Assembly (NCBI GenBank): GCA_003094555.1 | Contig: NATW01000124.1 | Coordinates: forward strand, 1-51,441 | Origin: a gamma proteobacterium symbiont of Ctena orbiculata | GTDB taxonomy: Bacteria > Pseudomonadota > Gammaproteobacteria > Chromatiales > Chromatiaceae | Length of the DNA stretch: 51,441 bases | Direction: 5' to 3' | In this document: positions 16,498-23,252 of the stretch, in pieces | Layout: each line of letters begins with the position of its first letter | Position numbering within the stretch: position 1 is the first letter of the stretch | Program-made: the position numbers and the translations under genes | Notes under the pieces: generated by a model | The model's database searches: none | What the model was told of the DNA's origin: nothing | Seen by the model: the letters and a program-made list of their open reading frames with translations, nothing else

Positions 16498-16521
16498 TTT
16501 TACCGATAAACTTGGGTAAAA
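16498..16521. promoter_or_regulatory. Inverted repeat TTTTACC-N10-GGTAAAA
   Basis: Perfect 7-bp arms (16498-16504 and 16515-16521) separated by 10 bp lie about 100 bp upstream of the first possible start codon of the plus-strand cassette. Spacing and symmetry fit an operator for a helix-turn-helix dimer. No T-run follows the arms in either direction. Confidence 0.4.
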
Positions 16522-16623
16522 GACCCTTGATCATACATCGCACATGCGGTTCAATATGAATAACCGAGTATTTTACTGCGATTTTGCCGCGGCAGTCGCC
16601 AGACCACATGGATTAAATCAAAG

Positions 16624-16800
16624 ATGCTGTATTTGAGTGAGTTAATGATGCAACACCCAGAGGTCGACAACTTCGACAGACTGCTGGAGGTGGTGAAAGA
16701 GCGTTCAAAGACCGAGATGTTCTTTCGCATCGATGTCAAACCCCCCTTCAGCGACACCCCCGACAACTGGGAAGACCGCCTCGAAGCGACTTTCACCTAG
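16624..16800 (+). CDS. Possible small protein at the head of the Cas6-like cassette
   Basis: An open frame of 58 codons from ATG 16624, or 51 from ATG 16645, ending with TAG at 16800, 40 bases before the next gene. The longer tail reads as a plausible protein (VDNFDRLLEVVKERSKTEMF and then FRIDVKPPFSDTPDNWEDRL) with GC-rich third positions like its neighbours. A GAGTGAG sequence precedes the second ATG. No family recognised. The case rests on codon character and on its place at the front of the cassette. Confidence 0.45.
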   Translation: MLYLSELMMQHPEVDNFDRLLEVVKERSKTEMFFRIDVKPPFSDTPDNWEDRLEATFT

Positions 16801-16840
16801 GGGCTGTTGACAGACCCCAGTAGCAACCGGGAATACCATT

Positions 16841-17557
16841 GTGAAGTACCTAGAATCTGAAGCCTTTATCGGTGACAACGACAGTTCGGAAGACGCCATA
16901 AAGTCGAGCAAGCTGCTGCAGCTAAAACTCGATGAAAAATGTGAGGCCTTGTCTGCCCTGCCTGAGGACGCCTCCCACGACAAGCGATTCGAACTGCAAC
17001 TTGAATCCGCCTATATCCTGCTCGACCTGGACAGGCAGCAGGAGGCCTGGGAGATTGCCAAGGGTGTGCTGGAGCAGGCCCTCGACCAGGAGCTGTGGCT
17101 GAGGGCCGTGGAGGCCTGTGACATCCTATACCAATCCGAACGAGCGGACGCGGTAAAGGCGCTGGCTCATGGTATTTGGCTGGGTGTCACCTTCCCCATC
17201 GATCCTGAACTGAGTGTGGCCATCCTGCAGCATCTCATCGACGAGACCCCCGACAACTCGGATGGGGCCGCAGTGGCCGCTGCGACGGCCTGCTATGTGG
17301 TGGATATCCGTGCCCAGGGAGAGGAGCGTGAGGATCTCAAATTCTTTACCAACCAGCTACTGGGCCAGGTCGCCAGGCGCCACAGTCAGGTGGAGGAGCA
17401 GGAGATTTTCGATTTCTGGGTGGAACGCATGGAGCTGGACGATCCGGGCAAGTTTCTACCCAGGCTGGCCAAAGTACTCGAGGTCATCGTCGAGGACGAC
17501 TGGTGGTTCGATCGGGATGCCCTGCGGGGGAAAATCCCAGCCGACGAGGTGCATTGA
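16841..17557 (+). CDS. Helical protein of unknown function upstream of Cas6-like gene
   Basis: A 238-residue acidic, almost entirely helical protein without signal peptide or membrane segment. Helix pairs such as AYILLDLDRQQEAWEIAKGV and LWLRAVEACDILYQS resemble TPR-like repeats, which usually mediate protein contacts, but I cannot assign a family. The start is GTG at 16841. Its TGA stop is followed directly by the ATG of the Cas6-like gene, so the two are surely one transcription unit and may be stoichiometric partners. Confidence 0.8.
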   Translation: MKYLESEAFIGDNDSSEDAIKSSKLLQLKLDEKCEALSALPEDASHDKRFELQLESAYILLDLDRQQEAWEIAKGVLEQALDQELWLRAVEACDILYQSERADAVKALAHGIWLGVTFPIDPELSVAILQHLIDETPDNSDGAAVAAATACYVVDIRAQGEEREDLKFFTNQLLGQVARRHSQVEEQEIFDFWVERMELDDPGKFLPRLAKVLEVIVEDDWWFDRDALRGKIPADEVH

Positions 17558-18226
17558 ATGAATGCGATGTTCTGGCAGGAAGATACGGATGAGGCACAGT
17601 TTGTGGTGCCCGATAATGTGGTTGACCTGATCTTCAAGATCAACTGTCCCACCCTACCCGTCGACCATGCCTGGCCCCTCTCCGACGCGATACATCAAGC
17701 GCTGCCCTGGTTTGCCGAAGAGCCCCAGGCCGGACTCCATCTGGTATATGGCGCCGATTCCGGGAACGGCTGGGAACGGCCCAGCCAAGCCTCAGAGACC
17801 CTCTATCTCTCCCGTCGCACCCCCCTGATCCTGCGCTTGCCAAAACAGCGGCTCGAGGATGCCGCCGAACTCTCCGGCAAAACCCTGCAGATCGACGGCA
17901 ACAGGATGGAGATCGGGGCTGCCCATAGCCGGTTTCTCGCCATGACCACAACCCTCTACTGTCGCCATCTCATCTGCGAAGCGGATCAGAGTGAGGACGA
18001 TTTCATGCAGTCCGCGGTGGAATCCTTGCGCTCACTCAACCTGAGGTTTAAGAAAGTGTTGTGCGGTAAAGGCGCCTCCTTCACCACACCCCAAACACCT
18101 GCCACGACCCGCAGCCTGATGGTCTCAGGCATGTCGCTGGAGGATGCGGTCACCCTGCAGGAGTATGGTATCGGACCTCACCGCAATCGCGGTTTTGGCT
18201 TGTTTGTTCCACACAAGACTGTATAA
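17558..18226 (+). CDS. Cas6/Cmx6-like RAMP-fold protein, no CRISPR array nearby
   Basis: A 222-residue protein resembling the Cas6 family of the MYXAN subtype (Cmx6). The N-terminus VVPDNVVDLIFKINC...LPVDHAWPLSDAIHQALPW and the C-terminal glycine-rich loop GIGPHRNRGFGLFVPH (204-219) are typical of that RAMP family; the loop normally contacts crRNA repeat RNA. Conserved histidines (37, 46, 208, 219) could serve in RNA cleavage, though I cannot say which. No other cas gene and no repeat-spacer array is visible in the window. It starts right after the helical protein gene and lies 82 bases before the DsrC paralogue, divergent from dsr. Confidence 0.75.
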   Translation: MNAMFWQEDTDEAQFVVPDNVVDLIFKINCPTLPVDHAWPLSDAIHQALPWFAEEPQAGLHLVYGADSGNGWERPSQASETLYLSRRTPLILRLPKQRLEDAAELSGKTLQIDGNRMEIGAAHSRFLAMTTTLYCRHLICEADQSEDDFMQSAVESLRSLNLRFKKVLCGKGASFTTPQTPATTRSLMVSGMSLEDAVTLQEYGIGPHRNRGFGLFVPHKTV

Positions 18227-18308
18227 GATACTGCGCCAGGAAATACATTAACCCCTATCTAGACGGGCACTGACCCCGCTTGTTGTATCTGTTTGAAAGG
18301 AGAGATCA

Positions 18309-18653
18309 ATGGCATATGAAGTAAACGGTAAAACCATCGAGGCCGACGCCAACGGCTACCTGGCCGATCACACTGACTGGAGTGAGGATGTGGCCAAGGC
18401 CATCGCCGCGAGCGAGGGTCTCGAGCTGAGCGAAAAGGCCTGGGAGATCATCAACTACCTGCGCGACGAGTATTTCAATAACGGTGGCAACCAACCCAAT
18501 GAACGCCACATGGTCAAACATTTCAAGGGAGCCTGGACCGACGAGGGCAAAGTGGATGCAAAATCCCTCTATATTCACTTTCCCAAGGGCCCGGCGAAGC
18601 AGGCGAGCAAGGTTGCCGGTCTGCCTGAGACCAAGCGCAAGGGTGGTTACTGA
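18309..18653 (+). CDS. DsrC/TusE-like paralogue lacking both cysteines
   Basis: A 114-residue DsrC fold protein: VNGKTIEADANGYLADHTDW, then EKAWEIINYLRDEYF, then the C-terminal arm KGPAKQASKVAGLP align with the true DsrC at 12182. Both functional cysteines are gone: Ser100 stands where DsrC has Cys98, and the tail ends KRKGGY without the penultimate cysteine. The protein has no cysteine at all, so it cannot carry sulfur. Cys-less DsrC homologues have been proposed to have a regulatory role (RspA type). A strong AAAGGAGAG ribosome site precedes the ATG, indicating good expression. Confidence 0.9.
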   Translation: MAYEVNGKTIEADANGYLADHTDWSEDVAKAIAASEGLELSEKAWEIINYLRDEYFNNGGNQPNERHMVKHFKGAWTDEGKVDAKSLYIHFPKGPAKQASKVAGLPETKRKGGY

Positions 18654-18686
18654 TCCCTTACCGGTTCAGTAAAACTGCTCCCCTGT

Positions 18687-18732
18687 GGTAGCACCCTACC
18701 CTGTACCTACGCTTGCAGGGTACGGGGCTACC
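18687..18732. repeat. Long imperfect hairpin between converging genes
   Basis: Two 17-base arms (18687-18703 and 18716-18732) pair with two mismatches around a 12-base loop. The element lies between the convergent DsrC-like gene and the SYLF gene, so it may end transcription from both sides, but no T-run follows. A smaller palindrome with a similar core occurs at 38406-38431. Confidence 0.5.
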
Positions 18733-18784
18733 GCAGCAACTCACTGAAACGACCTGCCGAATCCAGCTAAAAAGACAGCTATTG

Positions 18785-19351
18785 TCATTTCGGGGTGTAC
18801 TCGAACTTCTGGCCGCCAAGTGAGGCCTCCACCATCAGCCCTCCCTTGGCTATGGTGAAAACAGCCATACCTTTGTAATACCGGCCAACGTTGTCTGCAT
18901 CATGTTGACCACCGCTGGTCCCCGCGGAACTGCCGGTGGTGGTCGCCGTGGCGGAAGCGCCTGCGGTAATCGCCACTGCCGTGGCCTGGGCGCCGAACTC
19001 GAAGTTGCTGCCGATGAACTCATTAAAGGCGCGCTGATCCTGGAAAAAGATAATCTGGCTGAATGTCTGCCCCCCCAATTGCAATCCAAGGGTAAGCTGG
19101 GTCATCTTTACATCCCCCGTGTGAGTCCCCTGGGCATAGACCCTGCCTGTGCCATAGGCGCCACCCACAATCAGACCACCCTTACCCACATCGGGAAACA
19201 CCGCGTATCCATAGGCGGTATCGAAGAAGCGGCTGCTTTCACCCGCCTGACTGAAGAGATCGATGGTCGCCTGAAATTCATCCGCCCAGGCCTGGGAGAT
19301 TGGCAGCAACAGGATCAGCATCAGCCATACGCTCGAGACTATTCTCTTCAT
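18785..19351 (-). CDS. Secreted SYLF (Ysc84-like) lipid-binding domain protein
   Basis: A 188-residue protein with a cleavable signal peptide (residues 1-23, ending SQAWA) and the SYLF/Ysc84 domain: FFDTAYGYAVFPDVGKGG, LIVGGAYGTGRVY, LGLQLGGQTFSQIIFF and the C-terminal GMAVFTIAKGGLMVEASLGG. SYLF domains bind phospholipid, and bacterial members are periplasmic or outer-membrane associated. A low-complexity Ala/Thr/Ser/Gly loop interrupts the middle. The start is ATG 19351 after a GAGGAG site. Confidence 0.9.
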   Translation of the reverse strand: MKRIVSSVWLMLILLLPISQAWADEFQATIDLFSQAGESSRFFDTAYGYAVFPDVGKGGLIVGGAYGTGRVYAQGTHTGDVKMTQLTLGLQLGGQTFSQIIFFQDQRAFNEFIGSNFEFGAQATAVAITAGASATATTTGSSAGTSGGQHDADNVGRYYKGMAVFTIAKGGLMVEASLGGQKFEYTPK

Positions 19352-19394
19352 CAAAAACTCCTCACATTGTTGTTATGAAAATAACCAGACAGGA

Positions 19395-19418
19395 CCAGGG
19401 CCTGTTGACAGGCCCTGG
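19395..19418. repeat. Perfect palindrome of the GGGCCTGTTGACA repeat family
   Basis: CCAGGGCCTGT and its exact complement flank a two-base spacer (11-bp arms). The core GGGCCTGTTGACA recurs at 39461-39477, and in degenerate form at 16800-16818, each time next to a gene end. It behaves like a small REP-type intergenic repeat. Confidence 0.5.
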
Positions 19419-19465
19419 ATTACCTGGCGCTTGTGACAGGCGGACGATAAAGTGGTTCCCCCACA

Positions 19466-19930
19466 TCATTGGCGAAACAGCTCAATCACATGGTTTCGTT
19501 TGTCGTTGCTGCGCCAAATCATGTAGTCCCGATCGACGACTTCGTAGGTACCCGAGCTGTTCGCGTCCTGATAGAGGTTTTCACCGATCTCCACATAGTG
19601 CACCCCTTTACCCCTTCCTACAGGAATTACATAGTAACCGTCGTAGGATTTCTGGAAGCGGTTGACCTTACCACTGCGCATGCCCCAACTCCCGCTGATA
19701 TTATAGATAACCGGCTGTTCTTCGTAGTATCCCGTCTGTTGATATCCAGCCTCGTGGTACGCCTCTTCTCGACCACCTTGTCGACTGCCAGCGTAATCTG
19801 CCTGCTGCTGGGCGGCCACTTGGGCGATTGCGCTGAACAGGGCCTTAAAGGCGCTGCCGGTGTCACCGGCGTGGGCTGAAAAAGAGACCAGGATAAGAGC
19901 GGCGGCGGCGGTGTATTTGATAGATTTCAT
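19466..19930 (-). CDS. Small secreted protein of unknown function, WRSNDKRN family member 1
   Basis: A 154-residue protein with a signal peptide (MKSIKYTAAAALILVSFSAHA). The mature part has a Gln/Tyr-rich middle and a C-terminal domain with IYNISGSWGMRSG, YDGYYVIPVGRG and DYMIWRSNDKRNHVIELFRQ. The lipoprotein at 20243 shares this domain (YDG-IVTP, WRSNDKRNKVIKL), so the two divergently transcribed genes are paralogues. The start is ATG 19930 after GGAG. A CCGAAC-N17-CGCTTT promoter-like element lies 62 bases upstream. No function is known to me. Confidence 0.8.
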   Translation of the reverse strand: MKSIKYTAAAALILVSFSAHAGDTGSAFKALFSAIAQVAAQQQADYAGSRQGGREEAYHEAGYQQTGYYEEQPVIYNISGSWGMRSGKVNRFQKSYDGYYVIPVGRGKGVHYVEIGENLYQDANSSGTYEVVDRDYMIWRSNDKRNHVIELFRQ

Positions 19931-19991
19931 GGCTGTTCTCCAATAAGAATTTGTAATCTTGGCGGTAGCGAAACCGCTACCCTCACTGATC

Positions 19992-20020
19992 AAAGCGCCA
20001 GTTCAATGGAGATCGTTCGG
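19992..20020 (-). promoter_or_regulatory. ECF-type promoter candidate, CCGAAC-N17-CGCTTT
   Basis: On the minus strand CCGAAC (20020-20015), 17 bases, then CGCTTT (19997-19992), 62 bases before the ATG of the secreted protein at 19930. Spacing and the GAAC core fit a -35/-10 pair for an ECF sigma factor. The identical arrangement precedes two other secreted-protein genes in this island. Confidence 0.6.
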
Positions 20021-20149
20021 AGAAATCTCATTTTTTACCCATCCATCTCCTCCCTACCCGGTCAGACTCCACGAAATACGCGAGCAGCCCTGACAACCGA
20101 TTATGCTTATTGTTGATATTCCTGGAGTTTTTGTTTTATTCATTTTTTT

Positions 20150-20178
20150 CCGAACAGATCAGCCCTAAAGCTCGCTTT
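20150..20178 (+). promoter_or_regulatory. ECF-type promoter candidate, CCGAAC-N17-CGCTTT
   Basis: CCGAAC (20150-20155), 17 bases, then CGCTTT (20173-20178), 64 bases before the lipoprotein ATG at 20243. Both hexamers are identical to those of the minus-strand element at 19992-20020. A T-rich run precedes the -35 element. Confidence 0.6.
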
Positions 20179-20242
20179 AACCAGTAGAACCGCTCGAATC
20201 AGCGACGGGACGAATAAATACTGACCCTACTGGAGAAGACCC

Positions 20243-20680
20243 ATGAACAAACTGAACCTTGTATTTGTAACACTCTTATCAATCGCTTCCGCCGGATGCT
20301 CCACCATTGCCGCCAACCTGGAGCGTAACCTCAACGACCCGAATGTCCTGGCCAAGGTCCAGGAGATCTCCGACCGCTATAACAGGCGCGCCGAGGAGAG
20401 AGAGAGCGGGGTTTACGGCGACCCCTACGAGGAGATCGACCTGACCGGGGATTGGCAATTGGAGGGTTATAGCAATCGGGTCAACAGCATCCGCCATACC
20501 TACGACGGAATCATTGTGACCCCAAATAACGGCAAGCCTGTCATCTACAACCAGATAGGACCCAATCTTTACGAATCCAAGGGCATGACCTACGAGTTCA
20601 TCACCATTCACAACGGTGAATGGCGCAGCAACGACAAGCGTAACAAGGTGATCAAACTGCGCCGTCTGAGTTGGGGATAA
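20243..20680 (+). CDS. Small lipoprotein, WRSNDKRN family member 2
   Basis: A 145-residue protein with a lipoprotein signal: hydrophobic stretch followed by the lipobox SAGC (Cys19). The mature region has a charged helical part (LEAKVQEISDRYNRRAEERE-like composition) and a C-terminal domain shared with the secreted protein at 19466: LTGDWQLEGYSN, YDGIIVTPNNGKPVIYNQIG, and EWRSNDKRNKVIKLRRL. The start ATG follows GGAGAAGACCC. A CCGAAC-N17-CGCTTT element lies upstream and a strong terminator downstream, so it is a single-gene unit. Confidence 0.85.
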   Translation: MNKLNLVFVTLLSIASAGCSTIAANLERNLNDPNVLAKVQEISDRYNRRAEERESGVYGDPYEEIDLTGDWQLEGYSNRVNSIRHTYDGIIVTPNNGKPVIYNQIGPNLYESKGMTYEFITIHNGEWRSNDKRNKVIKLRRLSWG

Positions 20681-20717
20681 CACAGAAACCATTAAACAAC
20701 TATTTCATTCTCCATTT

Positions 20718-20742
20718 GGCGGCCTTGTGCCGCCTTTTTTTT
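20718..20742 (+). terminator. Rho-independent terminator after the lipoprotein gene
   Basis: GGCGGC at 20718-20723 and GCCGCC at 20729-20734 form a six-pair GC stem with a five-base loop, followed by eight T residues. Confidence 0.9.
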
Positions 20743-20789
20743 CACCCCGTGCCAGCAGATCCTGTAAGCTGACGACTGGTGAATGAGCC

Positions 20790-21854
20790 TTGAATGAGAC
20801 ATGGAATAGCTTTGTGGATAAACAACGTTGGCAATTCATACAGTCTATTTTTCGCCATCTGGCGGATAAAAGCCCCAGTCACCGACGCGATTACCTGGAC
20901 ATGGTGTGTGAGGAGGACCAGGAACTACGCCGGGAAATTGAGGCCTTGCTGGCGTCCCACGACAAACTCGAGCAAGGTGATCAGGACTTCATCACACCGG
21001 CCCTGATCACGCCGGCCCTGCAGGCCGTTAACCGGATTCAGCTCCCGCAATCTCTGGGCGAATACCGGATCCTCAAAGAGTTGGGTCGCGGTGGCATGGG
21101 GGTGGTCTACCTGGCGGAGCATCCGCAATATGACAAGGTTGCGCTGAAGCTGCTTCCCCGTTTCACCGTGGAGGCCGATGAGGCACAACATCGCTTCAGC
21201 CTGGAAGCCAGGATATTGTCAAACCTGGACCACCCTGGCCTGAGCCACATGTTTGAGTCCTTTACTACTGATGAATACGCCGCCATCGCCATGGAATTCA
21301 TTGATGGCAAAGGCCTCGATGAACTGATCAAACAAGGGCCCCTGCCCTTTGAGCAAGGCCTCAATATCATTCTTGACCTGTGCGAGGTTTTACACCTGGC
21401 GCACACTCAAGGTCTGGCACACCGGGATATCAAGTCCAACAATGTCTTGCTCGATCGGCAGGGACAGACCAAACTGATAGACTTCGGTATTGCCAAGTTT
21501 GCCGATACCAAACTGACCGCCACTGGCCAGATTCTGGGTACACCAAGCTACATGTCGCCGGAACAGTGGTGCGGCAGGGGTGTGGATTACCGGGCTGATC
21601 TCTGGTCTCTGGGTATATTGTTGTTTGAGTTGCTCACCGCACAAAAACCCTTTACCGCAGCAGATCGTTTTGCGGTGGCGAACAAAATATTGAACAAGCA
21701 AGCCCCACCTCTGCCTGCAACCAGCTGCGACGGAGAAGATCTTGTACCGGTTCAGGCCATCCTGGATCAGTTGCTGATAAAAGAGCCGAAAAATCGCCTG
21801 GGCTCTTGTATAGAGTTGAGTGCACAGCTCAGGGCATTGGTTAAAGTGGAGTAA
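20790..21854 (+). CDS. Cytoplasmic Ser/Thr protein kinase (Hanks type)
   Basis: A 354-residue protein. An N-terminal helical segment of about 80 residues (HRRDYLDMVCEEDQELRREI and following) is typical of kinases that accompany PF07638 ECF sigma factors. The kinase domain (about 90-350) has the Gly loop GRGGMGVVYLAEH, lysine in VALKLL, catalytic loop HRDIKSNN, DFGIAKF and the activation segment GTPSYMSPEQW, so it should be active. No membrane segment is seen. The start is TTG at 20790 since an in-frame stop lies just upstream. The likely target is the sigma factor at 23253, an inference from gene context. Confidence 0.9.
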   Translation: MNETWNSFVDKQRWQFIQSIFRHLADKSPSHRRDYLDMVCEEDQELRREIEALLASHDKLEQGDQDFITPALITPALQAVNRIQLPQSLGEYRILKELGRGGMGVVYLAEHPQYDKVALKLLPRFTVEADEAQHRFSLEARILSNLDHPGLSHMFESFTTDEYAAIAMEFIDGKGLDELIKQGPLPFEQGLNIILDLCEVLHLAHTQGLAHRDIKSNNVLLDRQGQTKLIDFGIAKFADTKLTATGQILGTPSYMSPEQWCGRGVDYRADLWSLGILLFELLTAQKPFTAADRFAVANKILNKQAPPLPATSCDGEDLVPVQAILDQLLIKEPKNRLGSCIELSAQLRALVKVE

Positions 21855-21950
21855 TCACGAACAGATATGACAGTTGCTGTTGGTTTATCTAGCGCTGACT
21901 TTCTACAAACAAAAAGCCGATCTTGCTGAAATTGGATCATATAGCGTGTT

Positions 21951-21980
21951 CGTCATTCCGGCGAATGCCGGAATCCAGGC
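21951..21980 (-). repeat. REP-like intergenic repeat, copy 1
   Basis: On the minus strand this reads CTGGATTCCGGC-ATTCGC-CGGAATGACG, an imperfect palindrome. A second copy with a few changes lies at 28411-28438. Repeats of this type are dispersed in many proteobacterial genomes. Confidence 0.65.
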
Positions 21981-22103
21981 ATCCCGGAACATGAGCCAAG
22001 TACCCAAAATTCTCTAGGTTGATAAGCGCATTCGACAGATAGAATATTCCGATCTGACACCCTCTGTCGTATTGAGTATGGAAAACTGCATTTTTTAAAG
22101 ACA

Positions 22104-22130
22104 CAAAAAAACCCGTGTACTGCACGGGTT
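22104..22130 (-). terminator. Rho-independent terminator of the basic secreted protein gene
   Basis: On the minus strand AACCCGTG (22130-22123) and CACGGGTT (22117-22110) form an eight-pair stem with a five-base loop, followed by a run of T residues (22110-22104). Confidence 0.9.
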
Positions 22131-22166
22131 CTTCTGCTCTCTTAAGCCTCGATACAGAGTGATCAA

Positions 22167-23096
22167 TCAACACTTTGCCCCAAACAACTTACCCACTGAG
22201 CAACTGGCTTTCTTGATCGACTTACCGGCCTTTTTCGCCCCCCTTTCCAGGTTCCTGCCCATTTTTTTCGGATTGGTCAGGGTGCGGCCCGCCTTGTTCA
22301 CGGTGCGCAGGGAGTCTCTGCCCAGTTTCTTGAAACGTCGCGGCGCCTGCTTGGGATCCTTGAAGGTAGCGTAGGTCCACTCCGCGGCATCCACCGCATC
22401 GGGGATATCCACCCCCAGGGCGGTCTCGGCCACCATTGTGCCACCGGCGATCACCACCCCACCCGCGGCCACCTTGCCCAGGGTACGCAGCTTCCTGCCC
22501 TTCTTGACTGTCTTCAGGGCGTTTTTGTTTTTCAGTATGCCCTTGGGTTTGGTGATTTTGTTGCGTGGTTTACTGGCACTGTAGCCCGCGCCCCGGGTAC
22601 GCTTGGTGTCATTGAACCTAACCCTGGTTGTGCGGGATTTTGTCGTACTTGTGCTGCCCGGACCACTCTTTACCCGTGCCTGCTTGGCCAGGTTACCGCG
22701 GCGGTCCATGTTGCGACGCACTTCCGGAGATAGCTGAGAGGTTGTGAAGCGGGCCTTCGGCTTTCTCGCCTGACGATTCAGGGTCGATTTGATCTGCCCG
22801 TTGTGGCGGGCATGGCGGGCCACATCACCGCGATGGCGCATGTTGCTGCGAACCTCCGAACCCAGTCGGCGGTTAAGGCGCCGTTCGCTTTTCACGGCCC
22901 GGTTGGCCTTACTCCCTTTCAGAATGCTTTTGGGTTGACCGACACGCCGGTCAACACGGGTATGGTTATAGCCGGCGCCCGCTCCGCGTGACTCCAGATT
23001 GAACTGCACATTACCCTGGGCCATGGTGGCCGAGCTCACAGCAGTGGTGGCAACGATCAGGGTTACTGAAGAGAGATAACTGGTTACTTTGTTCAT
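22167..23096 (-). CDS. Very basic secreted protein with internal duplication
   Basis: A 309-residue protein with a signal peptide (MNKVTSYLSSVTLIVATTAV..., cleaved near ATMAQ). The mature chain is extremely rich in Arg and Lys. Two units are repeated: RGAGAGYNHTR...PKSILKGSKANRAVK with RGAGYSASKPR...PKGILKNKNALKTVK, and SEVRSNMRHRGDVARHARHNG-like with PEVRRNMDRRGNLAKQARVKSG-like segments. A hydrophobic Gly/Val segment (about 210-230) and a lysine-rich C-terminus with two cysteines follow. I do not recognise a family. It has its own terminator and an ECF-type promoter element 60 bases upstream, and is divergent from the sigma factor gene. Confidence 0.8.
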   Translation of the reverse strand: MNKVTSYLSSVTLIVATTAVSSATMAQGNVQFNLESRGAGAGYNHTRVDRRVGQPKSILKGSKANRAVKSERRLNRRLGSEVRSNMRHRGDVARHARHNGQIKSTLNRQARKPKARFTTSQLSPEVRRNMDRRGNLAKQARVKSGPGSTSTTKSRTTRVRFNDTKRTRGAGYSASKPRNKITKPKGILKNKNALKTVKKGRKLRTLGKVAAGGVVIAGGTMVAETALGVDIPDAVDAAEWTYATFKDPKQAPRRFKKLGRDSLRTVNKAGRTLTNPKKMGRNLERGAKKAGKSIKKASCSVGKLFGAKC

Positions 23097-23156
23097 GACA
23101 CGATTTCCTCAATGGCTGTTGGGGTCCAAGTCAGGTTTATTGACCTGTTACTGGAT

Positions 23157-23185
23157 AGAGCGCCATTCGCGATCTGATCGTTCGG
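23157..23185 (-). promoter_or_regulatory. ECF-type promoter candidate, CCGAAC-N17-CGCTCT
   Basis: On the minus strand CCGAAC (23185-23180), 17 bases, then CGCTCT (23162-23157), 60 bases before the ATG of the basic secreted protein. The sequence from the T-rich flank through CCGAACGATC matches the element at 19992-20020 almost base for base, although the downstream genes are unrelated. Confidence 0.6.
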
Positions 23186-23252
23186 TGAAATATTTACCGA
23201 GCGGTGCGGCTCGAGTACTATCCAGGCAACCGGCAGCCTTCAGGGATAATAG

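Larger units (their letters stand above)
16142..16623. promoter_or_regulatory. Divergent regulatory region between dsr operon and the Cas6-like cassette
   Basis: About 480 non-coding bases between the divergent dsrA and the plus-strand cassette. It is more AT-rich than its surroundings in the middle (16370-16480). It holds a perfect palindrome (16357-16372), repeated GGGATAT half sites, and a second inverted repeat (16498-16521), each listed separately. A possible dsr promoter reads on the minus strand as TTGGTC (16315-16320) and TAAAAT (16294-16299) with 15 bp spacing; this is weak. No gene is evident. Confidence 0.55.
19931..20242. promoter_or_regulatory. Divergent promoter region of the paralogous secreted-protein genes
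   Basis: A 312-base non-coding stretch between two divergent paralogues. It holds two oppositely oriented copies of the same promoter-like element (19992-20020 on the minus strand and 20150-20178 on the plus strand), each aimed at the nearer gene. Nothing coding is seen between them. Confidence 0.6.
21855..22166. other. Intergenic region with a REP-like repeat and a terminator
   Basis: A 312-base gap between the kinase gene and the convergent basic-protein gene. It contains the repeat at 21951-21980 and the minus-strand terminator at 22104-22130. I see no gene; a short minus-strand frame here is created partly by the repeat itself. Confidence 0.6.

Noticed and set aside
16142-18800. A CRISPR array that would go with the Cas6-like gene
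   Set aside because: I looked for regularly spaced direct repeats of 24-40 bases around the gene and found none; only isolated palindromes are present.
21937-22173. Short minus-strand frame between the kinase gene and the basic protein gene
   Set aside because: It includes the REP-like repeat and the terminator hairpin, so it is unlikely to be translated.
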